Below, piece after piece: positions 47,080-56,541 of a DNA stretch of 64,000 bases. Both the position numbers and the translations under genes were made by a program. The stretch is from Pseudomonas oryzae (GTDB lineage: Bacteria; Pseudomonadota; Gammaproteobacteria; Pseudomonadales; Pseudomonadaceae). Position 1 is the stretch's first letter. Every line of letters starts with the position of its first letter. The notes beneath the pieces were generated by a model. The model was given only the letters and a program-made list of their open reading frames with translations, was not told the origin of the DNA and did not search any database. The stretch spans positions 1,841,001-1,905,000 of the forward strand of contig NZ_LT629751.1 of NCBI RefSeq assembly GCF_900104805.1, given 5' to 3'.

Positions 47080-47325
47080 ATGGCAACCATGCTCGAGCCA
47101 GACCCAGACCTGTTCCGCGTCATGGCGCCAGTCGACAGCGGACGCAGCAGCACAGCCCACGGGCCGGAGACCGGTCAGACAGGCTTCCCGTTGTTCAGCG
47201 ACGCGCCCTTCGTCGTCTGGTACCACCAGCACCGCAAGTCCCGTAGCCAGGGTCATATCCACCCCACCTGCCTGCCACCGATCCGTCTGTGGGACGAAGC
47301 CGAGGATCACGACCGCAAGTCTTGA
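47080..47325 (+). CDS. Small protein of unknown function behind a sigma-54 promoter
   Basis: An 81-residue reading frame, MATMLEPDPDLFRVMAPVDS onward, with no signal peptide or recognised domain. It is rich in Pro, His, Arg and Asp. Support comes from context: a well-formed sigma-54 promoter 25-39 bp upstream, AGGAGG (47073-47078), and either this ATG or one three codons later at best spacing (10 nt). It is between the sigma-54 activator and the first metalloprotease. It could be a regulatory or secretion accessory peptide, or the promoter may instead drive a non-coding transcript toward the protease gene. Confidence 0.5.
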   Translation: MATMLEPDPDLFRVMAPVDSGRSSTAHGPETGQTGFPLFSDAPFVVWYHQHRKSRSQGHIHPTCLPPIRLWDEAEDHDRKS

Positions 47326-47480
47326 CCCGAAATCGACATCCCGCCCTGCCCACCGCCTGTTTGCGATAAGTGGTCATCATCGACACGCTGCGACCGCCTG
47401 TCAGCGCCCCGCTCTAACTCGTAGCCTTTCGGATCGCTCCGGAAAAGTTCCAGATCATTTCTTGATCAAAAACCACATTC

Positions 47481-47565
47481 CTTATGCCGGCTCTGTATAA
47501 AAAACGAGCAACTCGCGTGCTAGATTTCGCCCGCTTAACGCATGTACCAAGAATTGAACAGTGAG
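47481..47565 (+). promoter_or_regulatory. Conserved upstream element of metalloprotease 1
   Basis: About 85 bp that align with 53857-53943 upstream of the paralogous protease. The shared core is CTTATG-N-CCG-N2-CTGTATAAAAAAC, then TCGCCCG and TGAACAGT at matching spacing. It is probably a promoter plus 5' leader. It lies 277-361 bp before the protease start. The rest of the 516-bp gap (47326-47841) shows no other gene. Confidence 0.6.
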
Positions 47566-47841
47566 TGCATGTGGCGATTTACAGGAAATTCCCCGTTGCA
47601 CAAGCAACGAACAGGGAGGTTGCGGGGCTGCTCGCTGGCGTTACAGCCATGCGGTCACGAGGGCTTTAACCGGGTAAGCACACCGACCCGATTTACCGAT
47701 ACCGACAGGCAGAAAGATTCCTCGCCGTGGCATTCCCCGGCCCCGCACTTCGACATCCCCCGGATGCCGCACCGCCAAGGGAGCAGTCTCCTCAGGGAGC
47801 GCCGTGCAGAGGATCTTTCTGACTGAATTCAGGAGAGATTC

Positions 47842-50145
47842 GTGCGCGTTTTCCGGCCCCGTTCCGTAACGTTCCTCGCCCTCGTGGCCCTCATCGGCAG
47901 CCTGACGCCGAACCTGCTGCTGGCCGACACCAGCCACACCCACGGCAGCGAGCAGAGGGCCGTCACACCCGCCGCCCGTCAATCCGCCAGCACCCGCACC
48001 GAAGAACTGGTGAGCCTGGTCAAGCGCTTGAAGAGCGCCGATGCCAGCCAGCGCGGCGCCTTGCGCTCGCAACTGCAGGCCAAGGTCGAGCAACGCCGCA
48101 GCCTGCTCGAGGAGCTGATCCAGACCCAGCCGTCCGAAGTGCTGCGCGTGGCCATTCCGGAGGACAAGCAGAAAGGCATGCCGCCCGAGGTGATCGCCCG
48201 TCTGGAGCAGCGTCTGGATCTGGAAGGAGAACTGGAAGTCTTCTACGAGGATTACGATGACGGCTCGCACAAGCTGCGCCATCTCATCAAGACCAGCTTC
48301 GGCGAACGCTTCGAGCTGCACTTCGCCGAGTCGCGCCGCGAGTGGCGCAGCGGCCTGAAGGTGCGCGCCCAGGGCTGGATGCTCGAGCGCCGCGGTAGCC
48401 AAAGCATCCAGGGCGACATCGCCCTGACCGACGATGACAACGGTCTGATGCTGGCCGATGGCGGCACCACCACCGCTACCACCCTCGCCGACATGCCCAA
48501 TACCAAGGGCGCGCAGCGCACCCTGGCGATCCTGGTCAATTTCCAGGACGCGCCGAACGTCAAGCCCTGGACCGCCAGCGAAGCCAACAGCCTGATCTTC
48601 GGCAGCGTCAGCGACTTCTTCAAGGAAAACTCCAGCCAGCAGACCTGGCTGACCGGCAACGTCGCCGGCTGGTACACCATTCCGGTCAGCAGCACCTCGT
48701 GCGACGGCTTCACCATCCAGAACTATGCCAAGTCGTCGGCCCAGGCCAACGGCTTCGTACTCAGCAACTATGATCGCTTCCTGTTCATCTTCCCGCAGAA
48801 CAGTGGGTGTAGTTACAGCGGCATGGGCCAGGTCGGCGCCTTCCCGTCCAGCGCCTGGATCCACAACAGCATGACCCTGCGCACCATCGGTCACGAGATG
48901 GGCCATAACCTCGGCCTGTACCACGCCCATGCCCGCGATTGCGGCAACACCACCCTGGGCAGCAGCTGCACCAGCCAGGATTACGGCGACACCGTCGACA
49001 TCATGGGCTACAACGGCACTGTCGGGCACTTCAACGGCTTCAACAAGGAGCGTCTGGGCTGGCTGGCCAGCGGCAACATCATCAATGTCGCCAGCAGCGG
49101 CAGCTTCTACATCAAGCCGAACAGTGTCGCGACCAGCAGTGCCAAGGTACTGAAAATTCCCAATGGCACCGACTCCAGCGGCGCAGCCAGCTACTACTAC
49201 GTCGAGTACCGCCAGCCGGTCGGCTTCGACGCCAAGATCACCGAGCGCGGGGTGATCGACACCACCAACATGTTCAACGGCGTGACTATTCGCCAGGCGA
49301 GCCCGAGCAACGGCAACAGCGGCTACCTGCTGGACATGACCGCCGGCAGTGACTTCATCGATATGAAGGACGCAGCCCTGACCGGCGGGCGCAACTTCAC
49401 CGACAACGGCATCAGCATCACCACCCAGTCGACCGACTCCAGCCAGGCGCTGGTCACCGTCGATCTCGGCGCCTCCTCCGGCAGCGGCCAGACCTGCACC
49501 CGCAGCGCGCCGACGGTCAGCCTCAGCCCTGGCCAGAGCAGCTGGCTGACTGCCGGAAGCAGCTACACCTACACCGTATCGGTGACCAACAAGGACAGCA
49601 GCGGTTGCGCCAGCAGCAGCTTCAGCCTCGCTGCCAGCAAGCCGAGCGGCTGGAGCGCCAGCCTCGGCAGCGCCAGCCTGAGCCTGGCTCCGGGTGCCAG
49701 CGCCAGCACCACGCTGAAGGTCACCTCGCCGATCACCGCCACCGACGGCTTCTACACCATCGGCGCCAGCGCCACAGCCAACGCCCTGACCGGCAGCGGT
49801 AGTGCCAGCTTCGTGGTGGACAACCCGACCACCGCGACCAACCAGCCGCCCAAGGCAGTGAACGACAGCTCGCTGCTGAGCAGCGTCACTACGGTCAACG
49901 TCCCGGTACTGTCCAACGACAGCGACCCGGAAGGCGACAAGCTGAGCATCGTGTCCTTCACCCAGGGCAGCAAGGGCAGCGTCAGCCTCAACAGCGACGG
50001 CACCCTGCGCTACAGCCCGGCCAAGTCGTTCAAGTCCGGCGACCAGTTCAGCTATACCATCAGCGATGGTAAGAACAGCGCCAGCGCCACCGTGAGTGTC
50101 AGCCTGAACGTCACCACCACCGCCAGCAAAGGCAACGGTCGCTAA
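47842..50145 (+). CDS. Secreted zinc metalloprotease 1 (M6/M11-like) with C-terminal adhesion-type domains
   Basis: A 767-residue protein. A signal peptide (about 1-28) is followed by a helical, Gln/Arg-rich propeptide-like region (about 50-130). The catalytic domain has the metzincin-type zinc motif HEMGHNLGLYHAH (near 352) and a Met-turn candidate in VDIMGYNG. A disulfide-rich insert (CGNTTLGSSCTS) lies between. Then come a NEW3-like beta domain (about 550-660) and a cadherin-like Big domain (NDSDPEGDKLSIVSFTQGSKG). The start is GTG with AGGAGAG upstream. It probably leaves the cell through the T2SS encoded around it. A paralogue sits at 54191. Confidence 0.87.
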   Translation: MRVFRPRSVTFLALVALIGSLTPNLLLADTSHTHGSEQRAVTPAARQSASTRTEELVSLVKRLKSADASQRGALRSQLQAKVEQRRSLLEELIQTQPSEVLRVAIPEDKQKGMPPEVIARLEQRLDLEGELEVFYEDYDDGSHKLRHLIKTSFGERFELHFAESRREWRSGLKVRAQGWMLERRGSQSIQGDIALTDDDNGLMLADGGTTTATTLADMPNTKGAQRTLAILVNFQDAPNVKPWTASEANSLIFGSVSDFFKENSSQQTWLTGNVAGWYTIPVSSTSCDGFTIQNYAKSSAQANGFVLSNYDRFLFIFPQNSGCSYSGMGQVGAFPSSAWIHNSMTLRTIGHEMGHNLGLYHAHARDCGNTTLGSSCTSQDYGDTVDIMGYNGTVGHFNGFNKERLGWLASGNIINVASSGSFYIKPNSVATSSAKVLKIPNGTDSSGAASYYYVEYRQPVGFDAKITERGVIDTTNMFNGVTIRQASPSNGNSGYLLDMTAGSDFIDMKDAALTGGRNFTDNGISITTQSTDSSQALVTVDLGASSGSGQTCTRSAPTVSLSPGQSSWLTAGSSYTYTVSVTNKDSSGCASSSFSLAASKPSGWSASLGSASLSLAPGASASTTLKVTSPITATDGFYTIGASATANALTGSGSASFVVDNPTTATNQPPKAVNDSSLLSSVTTVNVPVLSNDSDPEGDKLSIVSFTQGSKGSVSLNSDGTLRYSPAKSFKSGDQFSYTISDGKNSASATVSVSLNVTTTASKGNGR

Positions 50146-50181
50146 AAGCAACGAAGCGAAGCCACAAAAACCAAGCCACAA

Positions 50182-50212
50182 AAAAGGCGCAGGGTCACAC
50201 CCTGCGCCTTTT
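50182..50212. terminator. Bidirectional terminator between protease 1 and secreted protein 1
   Basis: AAAAGGCGCAGGG and CCCTGCGCCTTTT form a perfect 13-bp stem with loop TCACA. The A-rich and T-rich ends serve both strands. Confidence 0.9.
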
Positions 50213-50261
50213 GTCTTTCATCCGGGCCTGGCGCCATCCCTGGCGCCAGACGCTTCACTGC

Positions 50262-53200
50262 TCAGAACGAGTTGTCGTTCGGCAGATCGCAACCCAGGTT
50301 GTTGTAGCCATCCAGCGTCGAAGCCAGCGCCAGGATGGTGCCACGGTCCTTGGTGGCCAGAGCCGCGTTGACCTGCGTGATCACTTCCGAGGTCGTCAGC
50401 GGGAAGTCCACATCAGGATGGCCGGCGTTGAGCAGCGAGGCCACTGCAGCGCGCAGGAGAATCTGCGCAGCACCGACCAGGTTGGTGCCGCCCGGATAGC
50501 CCAGTGCTTCCATCAGGGTATCGTCGCCCAGTTGGTTGTTCAGCACGCCACTCGGCAGGCTGAAGACCGAACCGACCAGCTGGTTCGGGCTGTAGCCTAC
50601 CCAGCTACCGGGGCTGTTCTTCCAGAAGCCGGGAGTGCAACCCTCGAACTCCGGCGGCGGCGGCGGCACATCGCAGGTAGCGCTGGCGGTGGCCGTGAAG
50701 GAGCCAGTCTCAAGGGCCCCGTTGGCGTTGGCTTCCACAGTGTTGGTCCAGGTACCGGTACCCGGGCTGTAGCTGCCGTTGTAGTTGGCGGAAGCTCCCG
50801 GAGCCAGATCGCCAAGGTTGAAGGTCTGGTCATCCAGCGGATCAGCCGGAGTACCGTTGTCGTCCACCACAGTCACACCCAGCAGGGCCACGTTGCCGGT
50901 GTTGCTCACCGTACCGTTGAACAGGATCGGCTGATCGTGGGCCATGGCGTCGGTGCACTGCTTGGTCACTGCGATCGACGGATTCAGGTCTGCGGCGCAA
51001 CTGGCCGTTTCGGTATCCGACACAGCCTGGCTGGTCAGCATATCCACACCCGTTGCCGTCACCACATCCGTGGAGCTGGCACTGCTGCTGCTGAAGTTGC
51101 CGTTGAAGGGCAGCGAAGCACCGACCCCCAGGGTGGCATTGCTGATCAATGTCACGTCATCGCCGGAGTTGCCCGGGGTGCCGTTGTCGTCCACCACATT
51201 GACGTTCTGCAGCACTACATTACCGGTGTTGGTTACCGAACCAATGAACAGCACGTCGATAGCCGTACCGGCGCTATTGACGGTAGCCGTGCACTGCTTG
51301 CTCACCAGGATGGCCGGGTTCACATCGGCGGCGCAGGTGGCCGTCTCAGTGTCCGACACGACATCGCCGGTCAAGGCATCGGAAGCCGTAGCCGAAACCA
51401 CATCCGTCGAGCTGGAGCCACTGCCACTGAAGTTGCCGCTGAAGGGCAACGAAGCCCCCACAGCCAGGGTGGCATTGTCGATCAGCGTCACGTCATCACC
51501 GGTGTTGCCCGGGGTGCCGTTGTCGTCGATCACGGTGACGTTGTTGAGGATCACGTTACCGTTGTTGGTCACCGAGCCGGTGAAGCTCACATCGATGCCG
51601 TCACCGCTGCTGTTCACGGTAGCCGTGCACTGCTTGGCCAGCAGGATGGACGGATTGGTATCCGCCAGGCAGGTGGCTTCGGCAGTGTCGCTCACTTCGA
51701 CATCGGTCAGCACATCGGTACCGCTGGCCACCACATGGTCAGTGGAGGTGTTGCTGCCGGTTACCCCGAAGCCGCCGTTGTAGGGCATGGAAGCCCCGGC
51801 GTTGAGAGTGACCGGGCCAAGCACCGTCACATCGTCGCCCGGATCAGCCGTACCGTTGTCATCGACCACGGTGACGTTTTCCAGAGCCACGTTGCCGGTG
51901 TTGGTCACGGTGCCGTTGAACAGCACGTCGACGCCCGAGCCATCTTCCTTGAGGGTCGCGGAGCAGAACTTGTCGACTGTGATGGCCGGGCTGACCGTCG
52001 GCGAGCATGTGGCATCGGCGGTGGCCTCAACCGTGGCGGTGCCGCGCGAACCCGTGGCGGTTACCTGATCGGTGGCCGGAATCGCCGTGGTCTCGTAGCT
52101 GCCGCTGTACGGCTGGGTCTCACCCGGTTGCAGCGTGGCCGGTCCGAAGACCACCTGGTCGTCGCCGGTGTCGCCCGGGGTACCCATGTCGTCGGTCACA
52201 GTGACGTTGTTCAGCGCCAGACCGCCGTCGTTGGTGACCTCGCCGCTGAAGTTGACCACGACGCTGTTGCCGCCGTCCTGATCGTTCACCTCAGCTTCGC
52301 AAGTCTTGGTCACGGCGATGCTGCACAGGTCGAAATTGCCCAGCACGAAGTCCTTCAGCTGTGCGGTTTCCGAACGCGACGAACGGGTTTCAGCCAGGAA
52401 ACTGCTGAAACACGGGGTTGCACCACCCAGCAGCCGGGTCACGTTGATGCCGCCCTCGAAGAAGCTCTCCTTGGGCAGGTCCGAAGCTGGACCGCTCTTC
52501 GGCGTGTAGTCCCAGGCCGGCTCATTGGTCAGGTTGTTGACGTTGGTGATGGCGCAGGCCAGCTTGTTGCCGGCGCCATCGCACTTGGCGTTGGTAGAGC
52601 TGTAAATCTCGTCGAGGTTGTCGGCCACGTTGTCGTTATCCGCGTCCGCCGGATCCCACTCGTAGACCTTGATTTCCGGCTGGGCGTTGGCGCCCTGGGG
52701 ATACTCCACCAGGACCAGCAGGTCGCCCCGCTGATCGCCGTCACGCGCGGTATGCACGCCCTGGAAGGTGCCGTTTGGCCCCAGTCCCACATCGTCCTGG
52801 AAGAACCAGAAGCCGGCGAAGGCGTCGCCGTTGTTGGCATAACGGTCGAGACCGAAGTAGATGATCAGGTCACCGGCCTGATGTACGACCTGGCCGTTGT
52901 GGCTGACGTTGTTGGGGTTGATGTAGCCGGCAGCGTAGGCATTGGTGATGTCGTCCTTGTCCGGCACGTTGCCGTTGGTATGGCGCCACTCGCTGACGTC
53001 GTTGATGTCCTTCGAACCACCCTGGGTGTAGATGGTCAGCGGTGCCGGGTCAGCCAGGATGCCGGTCGAGGCGGCCGGAGTTCCCAAGTTGGTGCCCGTA
53101 AAAATGGAACCCCAGTCGTCACCAGGAGTGCCGCCAACATCCACCGTGTTGCCGTCCAGCTCAAACAACCCCGGAGGGTTGCCATCCACGGCGAACACTC

Positions 53201-53282
53201 CGGCCGCCGTCACTATTCCCGCTACCACGGCCGCGCTGAGCAGGCTTCGAGGTAGCGTGCGCAGGAACTTGTGCGTGTGCAT
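50262..53282 (-). CDS. Large secreted repeat protein 1 (DUF11-like repeats)
   Basis: A 1006-residue acidic protein with a signal peptide (RSLLSAAVVAGIVTAAGVFA). An N-terminal globular domain (about 32-310) starts VDGNPPGLFELDGNTVD and contains GGSKDINDVSEW and GDLIIYFGLDRYANNGDAFAG. Five tandem beta-sandwich repeats of about 112 residues follow from about 320 to 870, each with a pattern like KQCTATVN...FTGSVTNTGNVxLxNVTVxDDNGTPG, similar to DUF11/CARDB-type surface modules. The last 125 residues form a domain starting GCTPGFWKNSPGSW. The Asp/Asn content suggests calcium binding. GGAGGGAGG precedes the ATG. It is convergent with protease 1; paralogue at 56542. The function is unknown; adhesin, matrix or S-layer-like roles are possible. 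Confidence 0.83.
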   Translation of the reverse strand: MHTHKFLRTLPRSLLSAAVVAGIVTAAGVFAVDGNPPGLFELDGNTVDVGGTPGDDWGSIFTGTNLGTPAASTGILADPAPLTIYTQGGSKDINDVSEWRHTNGNVPDKDDITNAYAAGYINPNNVSHNGQVVHQAGDLIIYFGLDRYANNGDAFAGFWFFQDDVGLGPNGTFQGVHTARDGDQRGDLLVLVEYPQGANAQPEIKVYEWDPADADNDNVADNLDEIYSSTNAKCDGAGNKLACAITNVNNLTNEPAWDYTPKSGPASDLPKESFFEGGINVTRLLGGATPCFSSFLAETRSSRSETAQLKDFVLGNFDLCSIAVTKTCEAEVNDQDGGNSVVVNFSGEVTNDGGLALNNVTVTDDMGTPGDTGDDQVVFGPATLQPGETQPYSGSYETTAIPATDQVTATGSRGTATVEATADATCSPTVSPAITVDKFCSATLKEDGSGVDVLFNGTVTNTGNVALENVTVVDDNGTADPGDDVTVLGPVTLNAGASMPYNGGFGVTGSNTSTDHVVASGTDVLTDVEVSDTAEATCLADTNPSILLAKQCTATVNSSGDGIDVSFTGSVTNNGNVILNNVTVIDDNGTPGNTGDDVTLIDNATLAVGASLPFSGNFSGSGSSSTDVVSATASDALTGDVVSDTETATCAADVNPAILVSKQCTATVNSAGTAIDVLFIGSVTNTGNVVLQNVNVVDDNGTPGNSGDDVTLISNATLGVGASLPFNGNFSSSSASSTDVVTATGVDMLTSQAVSDTETASCAADLNPSIAVTKQCTDAMAHDQPILFNGTVSNTGNVALLGVTVVDDNGTPADPLDDQTFNLGDLAPGASANYNGSYSPGTGTWTNTVEANANGALETGSFTATASATCDVPPPPPEFEGCTPGFWKNSPGSWVGYSPNQLVGSVFSLPSGVLNNQLGDDTLMEALGYPGGTNLVGAAQILLRAAVASLLNAGHPDVDFPLTTSEVITQVNAALATKDRGTILALASTLDGYNNLGCDLPNDNSF
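50870..52325 (-). repeat. Coding tandem repeats of about 336 nt
   Basis: Five in-frame units inside the secreted repeat protein, beginning near 52320, 51985, 51645, 51310 and 50975. Units 3 and 4 are the most alike (both KQCTATVNS...NVxVxDDNGTPGN-type). Boundaries are approximate. Such units can expand or contract by recombination. Confidence 0.7.
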
Positions 53283-53856
53283 CGCATCTTTCCTCCCTCC
53301 CGGCCAGCTCCTTGCCAGCGGAAGTCGCAGCAACCCCGTCGCAACTGGACCTGGTTATCCCTTACCCGCCAACTACTGTGCAGCGTCGGGGCACGTTTGC
53401 CATCGGTTCCCGCTCTCAGATGCACCACGTGTTTCGCACCACCGAGCAGCGACCGAAACCGGAGGTCCGCAAACCCCCTCGCACCCCTATATTCAATTAT
53501 CGGGCCATGTCATTAAGCGCTTGATTAATCTGAACTATTTTGTCGCGACGAGGTCGATTGCTAGTTTCGGGGGGTGTGCGCCGGTCATGGCAGCGCTTTC
53601 CTGTCCCAGCCCTGAAACAGATCGCGGGGCTTGGCGGCCGGAAATCGGGCCGGAACCCAGTGAACATGCGGTCCGGCGGCCCGGGGGGCATCGAGTGCGC
53701 TTGTTCATTCGATGTAACAAAAGGTTGCCAAAGCTGTATCGCACGACCATTGGTCGACTAACAGCAAAGTGCCATCACCCCATCCCCAAGCGCGGAACCG
53801 CCCTGGGACGGGCATTCCATGCGGCTATTGGGCCATGGGCTGGATATAGCGTCTTG
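53283..53856. other. Non-coding region between secreted protein 1 and protease 2
   Basis: A 574-bp stretch containing the secreted-protein promoter and the far-upstream region of protease 2. It includes AT-richer patches (around 53490-53550 and 53700-53760). I see no supported gene, RNA or repeat. Confidence 0.45.
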
Positions 53857-53943
53857 CTTATGACCGAACTGTATAAAAAACAGTCAACCGCCGTGGTACC
53901 GTCTCGCCCGATTTACAGGCTTATCAGAAACTGAACAGTCAGG
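53857..53943 (+). promoter_or_regulatory. Conserved upstream element of metalloprotease 2
   Basis: The counterpart of 47481-47565, sharing CTTATG-N-CCG-N2-CTGTATAAAAAAC, TCGCCCG and TGAACAGT. It ends about 247 bp before the protease start; the intervening 247 bp hold no recognised element beyond the ribosome binding site. Confidence 0.6.
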
Positions 53944-54190
53944 TTCAGAGCCGAAACAGGACCATCGCTGATGCTGTACGCGCCAGTAGACAGGGAGTAC
54001 TCCGCAGGCTGAGCGCCATTGCGCCGGCAACTGTTTCTGCGGGCATTCGCCGGCGTTGCGGCGGCCATCAGCCACAACGCCCAACGCCGAAAGCACCTCC
54101 CTCCTCTCCAGGCCGATAGCGACGGACAGGCATGCGCATGCCTGCGGTTGCCGGGCAGAGGGCTTTCGCTGGATTTCAAGCGAGGACTTC

Positions 54191-56455
54191 ATGCTGCACT
54201 TCTTCGCGTCGGCCGTGCGCCGCGCCCCCCTTACCCTGGGCCTGCTGTTCGGCGGCCTGAGCATCCTTTCGGCCCCCCACGCCAGCGGCGCCGAAATCAG
54301 CGAGCGCCAGCAGGCCGCCGCACTGACCCAGCAGCTGCTGCAACTGCAGAAGCGCCTGGACCACGCCGCCAGCGCCGAACGCCCGCAACTGCTGCAGCAA
54401 CTCCAGCAGCAGGCCGCTCGCCGGCAGAGCCTGCTCGCCGAACTGGCCGAGCGCGACCCGGCCTCCGCCCTGCGCGCCAGCCTGCCCGAGCGCGTGCAAA
54501 GCAACCTGGCCCGCGAGGTGCTGGCCCAGGTGGAGCGCCCGCTGAAGGTGGAAGGCACCCTGGAGGTGTACTACGAGGACTACCCCGACGGCAGCAATCG
54601 CCTGCGCCACTTCCTCAACACGCCCTTCGGCGAGCGCTTCGAGGTGAGCTTCGCCAAGGACGCCCCCCCCTACGGCAACGGCAAGCGGGTAAGCCTGGAT
54701 GGCGTGTTGTTCGACCAGCCGGAAGCCTGCCGCAACGACGTGCTCGCCCTGGAGGACGGCGACAGCAATGTGGTGTGGCTGGACAACGCCGGCACCAATA
54801 CCACCCTCAGCGGCGACATCGCCCCGGCCGTCGAGTACAGCCTCGGCGAACAGAGGACGCTGATGATCATGGTCAACTTCAGCGACAAGCCGGAGCAGCC
54901 TTGGACCATGACTGAAGCGCGGGGCATGTTCGACACCCTGGATGCCTATATCCGTGAGAACTCGGCCGGACGCACCTGGCTGAGTGGAGAAGTGGCCGGC
55001 TGGTACACCATTGCCCAGAGCAGCACCGTATGCGACTCCTACACCCTGCGCAATCAGGCTCAGGATGCCGCCAAGCGAAACGGGTACACCCTCGCCAACT
55101 ACGATCGTCTGCTCTACATATTCCCGAAGAACGCCTGCGGCTACGTCGGCTCCGGCTCGGTGGGAGGCAAGCCGACCGATACCTTCATCAATGGCCTGTT
55201 CGACCTGCACAACCTGGCCCATGAGTTCGGCCACAACCTCGGCCTCGACCACGCCCGCGCCCTTGAATGCGGGACCAGCACCCTGGGCAGCAGTTGCTCG
55301 AGCATCGTCTACGGCGACAGCATGGACGTGCTGGGCAAGAACAACGGCAGCGAAGGCCACTACAACCCCTTCAACAAGGAGCGCCTGGGCTGGCTGAAAA
55401 GCAGCGAGGTGGTGACCGTCGGCAGTTCAGGGCGCTTCGACCTGCTGCCCTACGCCAACCTTACCGCCAGCGGCGTACGCGTGCTCAAGGTGGCCAAGCC
55501 GGACGACCCGAACAACTGGTACTACCTGGGCTTCCACCAGCCGGTCGGCTTCGAAGCCCGGTTGCTCGACGGCAGCACGGTCAACGTCGCCAACGTCACC
55601 AACGGCGTGGTAGTGCACCGGGCCGGCGGCAACAGCTACAGCGAACTGCTGGACATGACTCCCGGTACCGGCGGCTCGGTGAGCGACTGGCTTGACCCGG
55701 CCCTGGAGCAAGGTAGCTCGTTCAGCGACAGCAGCGCCGGTGTGACCCTCACCACCAGTTGGGTGGACGCGCAGAAGGCGCAGGTCGACGTGCAGTTCGG
55801 CGGCAGCGCCAGTTGCGTGCAGAGCGCCCCGAGCGTGCAGGTCGGCGCGCCTGTCACCCAATGGGGCAGCGCCGGGCAGACCCTCACCTACCAGGTACAG
55901 TTGACCAACAACGACAGCGGCGCCTGCAGCGGCCGCAGCTTCGAACTGCAGGCCAGCCAGCCGAGCGGCTGGAGCAAGCAGTTCGCCAGCGCCAGCCTCA
56001 GCCCGGCTCCCGGGCAGACCGCTACCACCAGTCTGGCGGTCACCTCGGCCAGCAGTGCCGCCGCGGATTATTACGACCTCAGCGTGAACACCAGCCAGGC
56101 GCCGGCCAGCAGTGCCACGTTGACCTATGTGGTAGAAACCGCGGCCGGCAACAGCGCCCCCGTGGCGATGGACGACCAAGTCGTCCTGACCAGCATCGCC
56201 CCAGCGACCATCGCAGCACTGGCCAACGACAGCGACCCGGACGGCGACTCGCTGAATATCGTGGCCTTCACCCAGGGCAGCAAGGGCACAGTCAAGCTCA
56301 ACAGCGATGGCAGTCTGACCTGGAGTCCGGCCAAGGGCTTCAAGTCCAGCGACCAGTTCAGCTATACGGTCAGCGACGGGCAGATCACCGCCAGCGCCAC
56401 CGTCTACCTGAGCCTGCAAAGCACCAGCGGCGGTGGCAGCAAGGGCAATCGCTAA
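54191..56455 (+). CDS. Secreted zinc metalloprotease 2 (M6/M11-like), paralogue of protease 1
   Basis: A 754-residue protein with the same layout as the one at 47842: signal peptide (LTLGLLFGGLSILSAPHASG), a Gln/Leu-rich helical propeptide (about 40-125), then a catalytic domain with HEFGHNLGLDHAR (near 345) and a Met in MDVLGKNNG, where the Met-turn is less canonical than in protease 1. NEW3-like and cadherin-like C-terminal domains end SKGNR. Shared segments include GEVAGWYTI, YNPFNKERLGWL and FTQGSKG. The start MLHFFAS follows GCGAGGA; the frame is open upstream but lacks a better site. It probably arose by duplication together with the neighbouring secreted protein gene. Confidence 0.87.
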   Translation: MLHFFASAVRRAPLTLGLLFGGLSILSAPHASGAEISERQQAAALTQQLLQLQKRLDHAASAERPQLLQQLQQQAARRQSLLAELAERDPASALRASLPERVQSNLAREVLAQVERPLKVEGTLEVYYEDYPDGSNRLRHFLNTPFGERFEVSFAKDAPPYGNGKRVSLDGVLFDQPEACRNDVLALEDGDSNVVWLDNAGTNTTLSGDIAPAVEYSLGEQRTLMIMVNFSDKPEQPWTMTEARGMFDTLDAYIRENSAGRTWLSGEVAGWYTIAQSSTVCDSYTLRNQAQDAAKRNGYTLANYDRLLYIFPKNACGYVGSGSVGGKPTDTFINGLFDLHNLAHEFGHNLGLDHARALECGTSTLGSSCSSIVYGDSMDVLGKNNGSEGHYNPFNKERLGWLKSSEVVTVGSSGRFDLLPYANLTASGVRVLKVAKPDDPNNWYYLGFHQPVGFEARLLDGSTVNVANVTNGVVVHRAGGNSYSELLDMTPGTGGSVSDWLDPALEQGSSFSDSSAGVTLTTSWVDAQKAQVDVQFGGSASCVQSAPSVQVGAPVTQWGSAGQTLTYQVQLTNNDSGACSGRSFELQASQPSGWSKQFASASLSPAPGQTATTSLAVTSASSAAADYYDLSVNTSQAPASSATLTYVVETAAGNSAPVAMDDQVVLTSIAPATIAALANDSDPDGDSLNIVAFTQGSKGTVKLNSDGSLTWSPAKGFKSSDQFSYTVSDGQITASATVYLSLQSTSGGGSKGNR

Positions 56456-56474
56456 AGTGGATGAGCACAAGAAA

Positions 56475-56504
56475 AAGGCGATGGGGATTTCTCCCCATCG
56501 CCTT
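56475..56504. terminator. Bidirectional terminator between protease 2 and secreted protein 2
   Basis: AAGGCGATGGGGA and TCCCCATCGCCTT form a perfect 13-bp stem with loop TTTC, preceded by AAA. Same placement as the 50182 terminator in module 1, but different sequence. Confidence 0.87.
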
Positions 56505-56541
56505 GGTCCTTGTGGCGGATCAGTCGATCCGAACTACTACA

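Noticed and set aside
50870-52325. Regular direct repeats that could suggest a CRISPR-like array
   Set aside because: Units are ~336 nt, in frame and encode beta-sandwich modules; no short repeats or spacers and no cas genes nearby.
50211-53255. 1014-codon open frame on the plus strand
   Set aside because: Antisense to secreted protein 1, which has a signal peptide, ribosome binding site and regular repeats.
53839-53853. Possible second sigma-54 promoter (GG-N10-GC) upstream of protease 2
   Set aside because: The -12 part reads TAGC rather than TTGC and the -24 lacks the C; it is also absent from the homologous region before protease 1.
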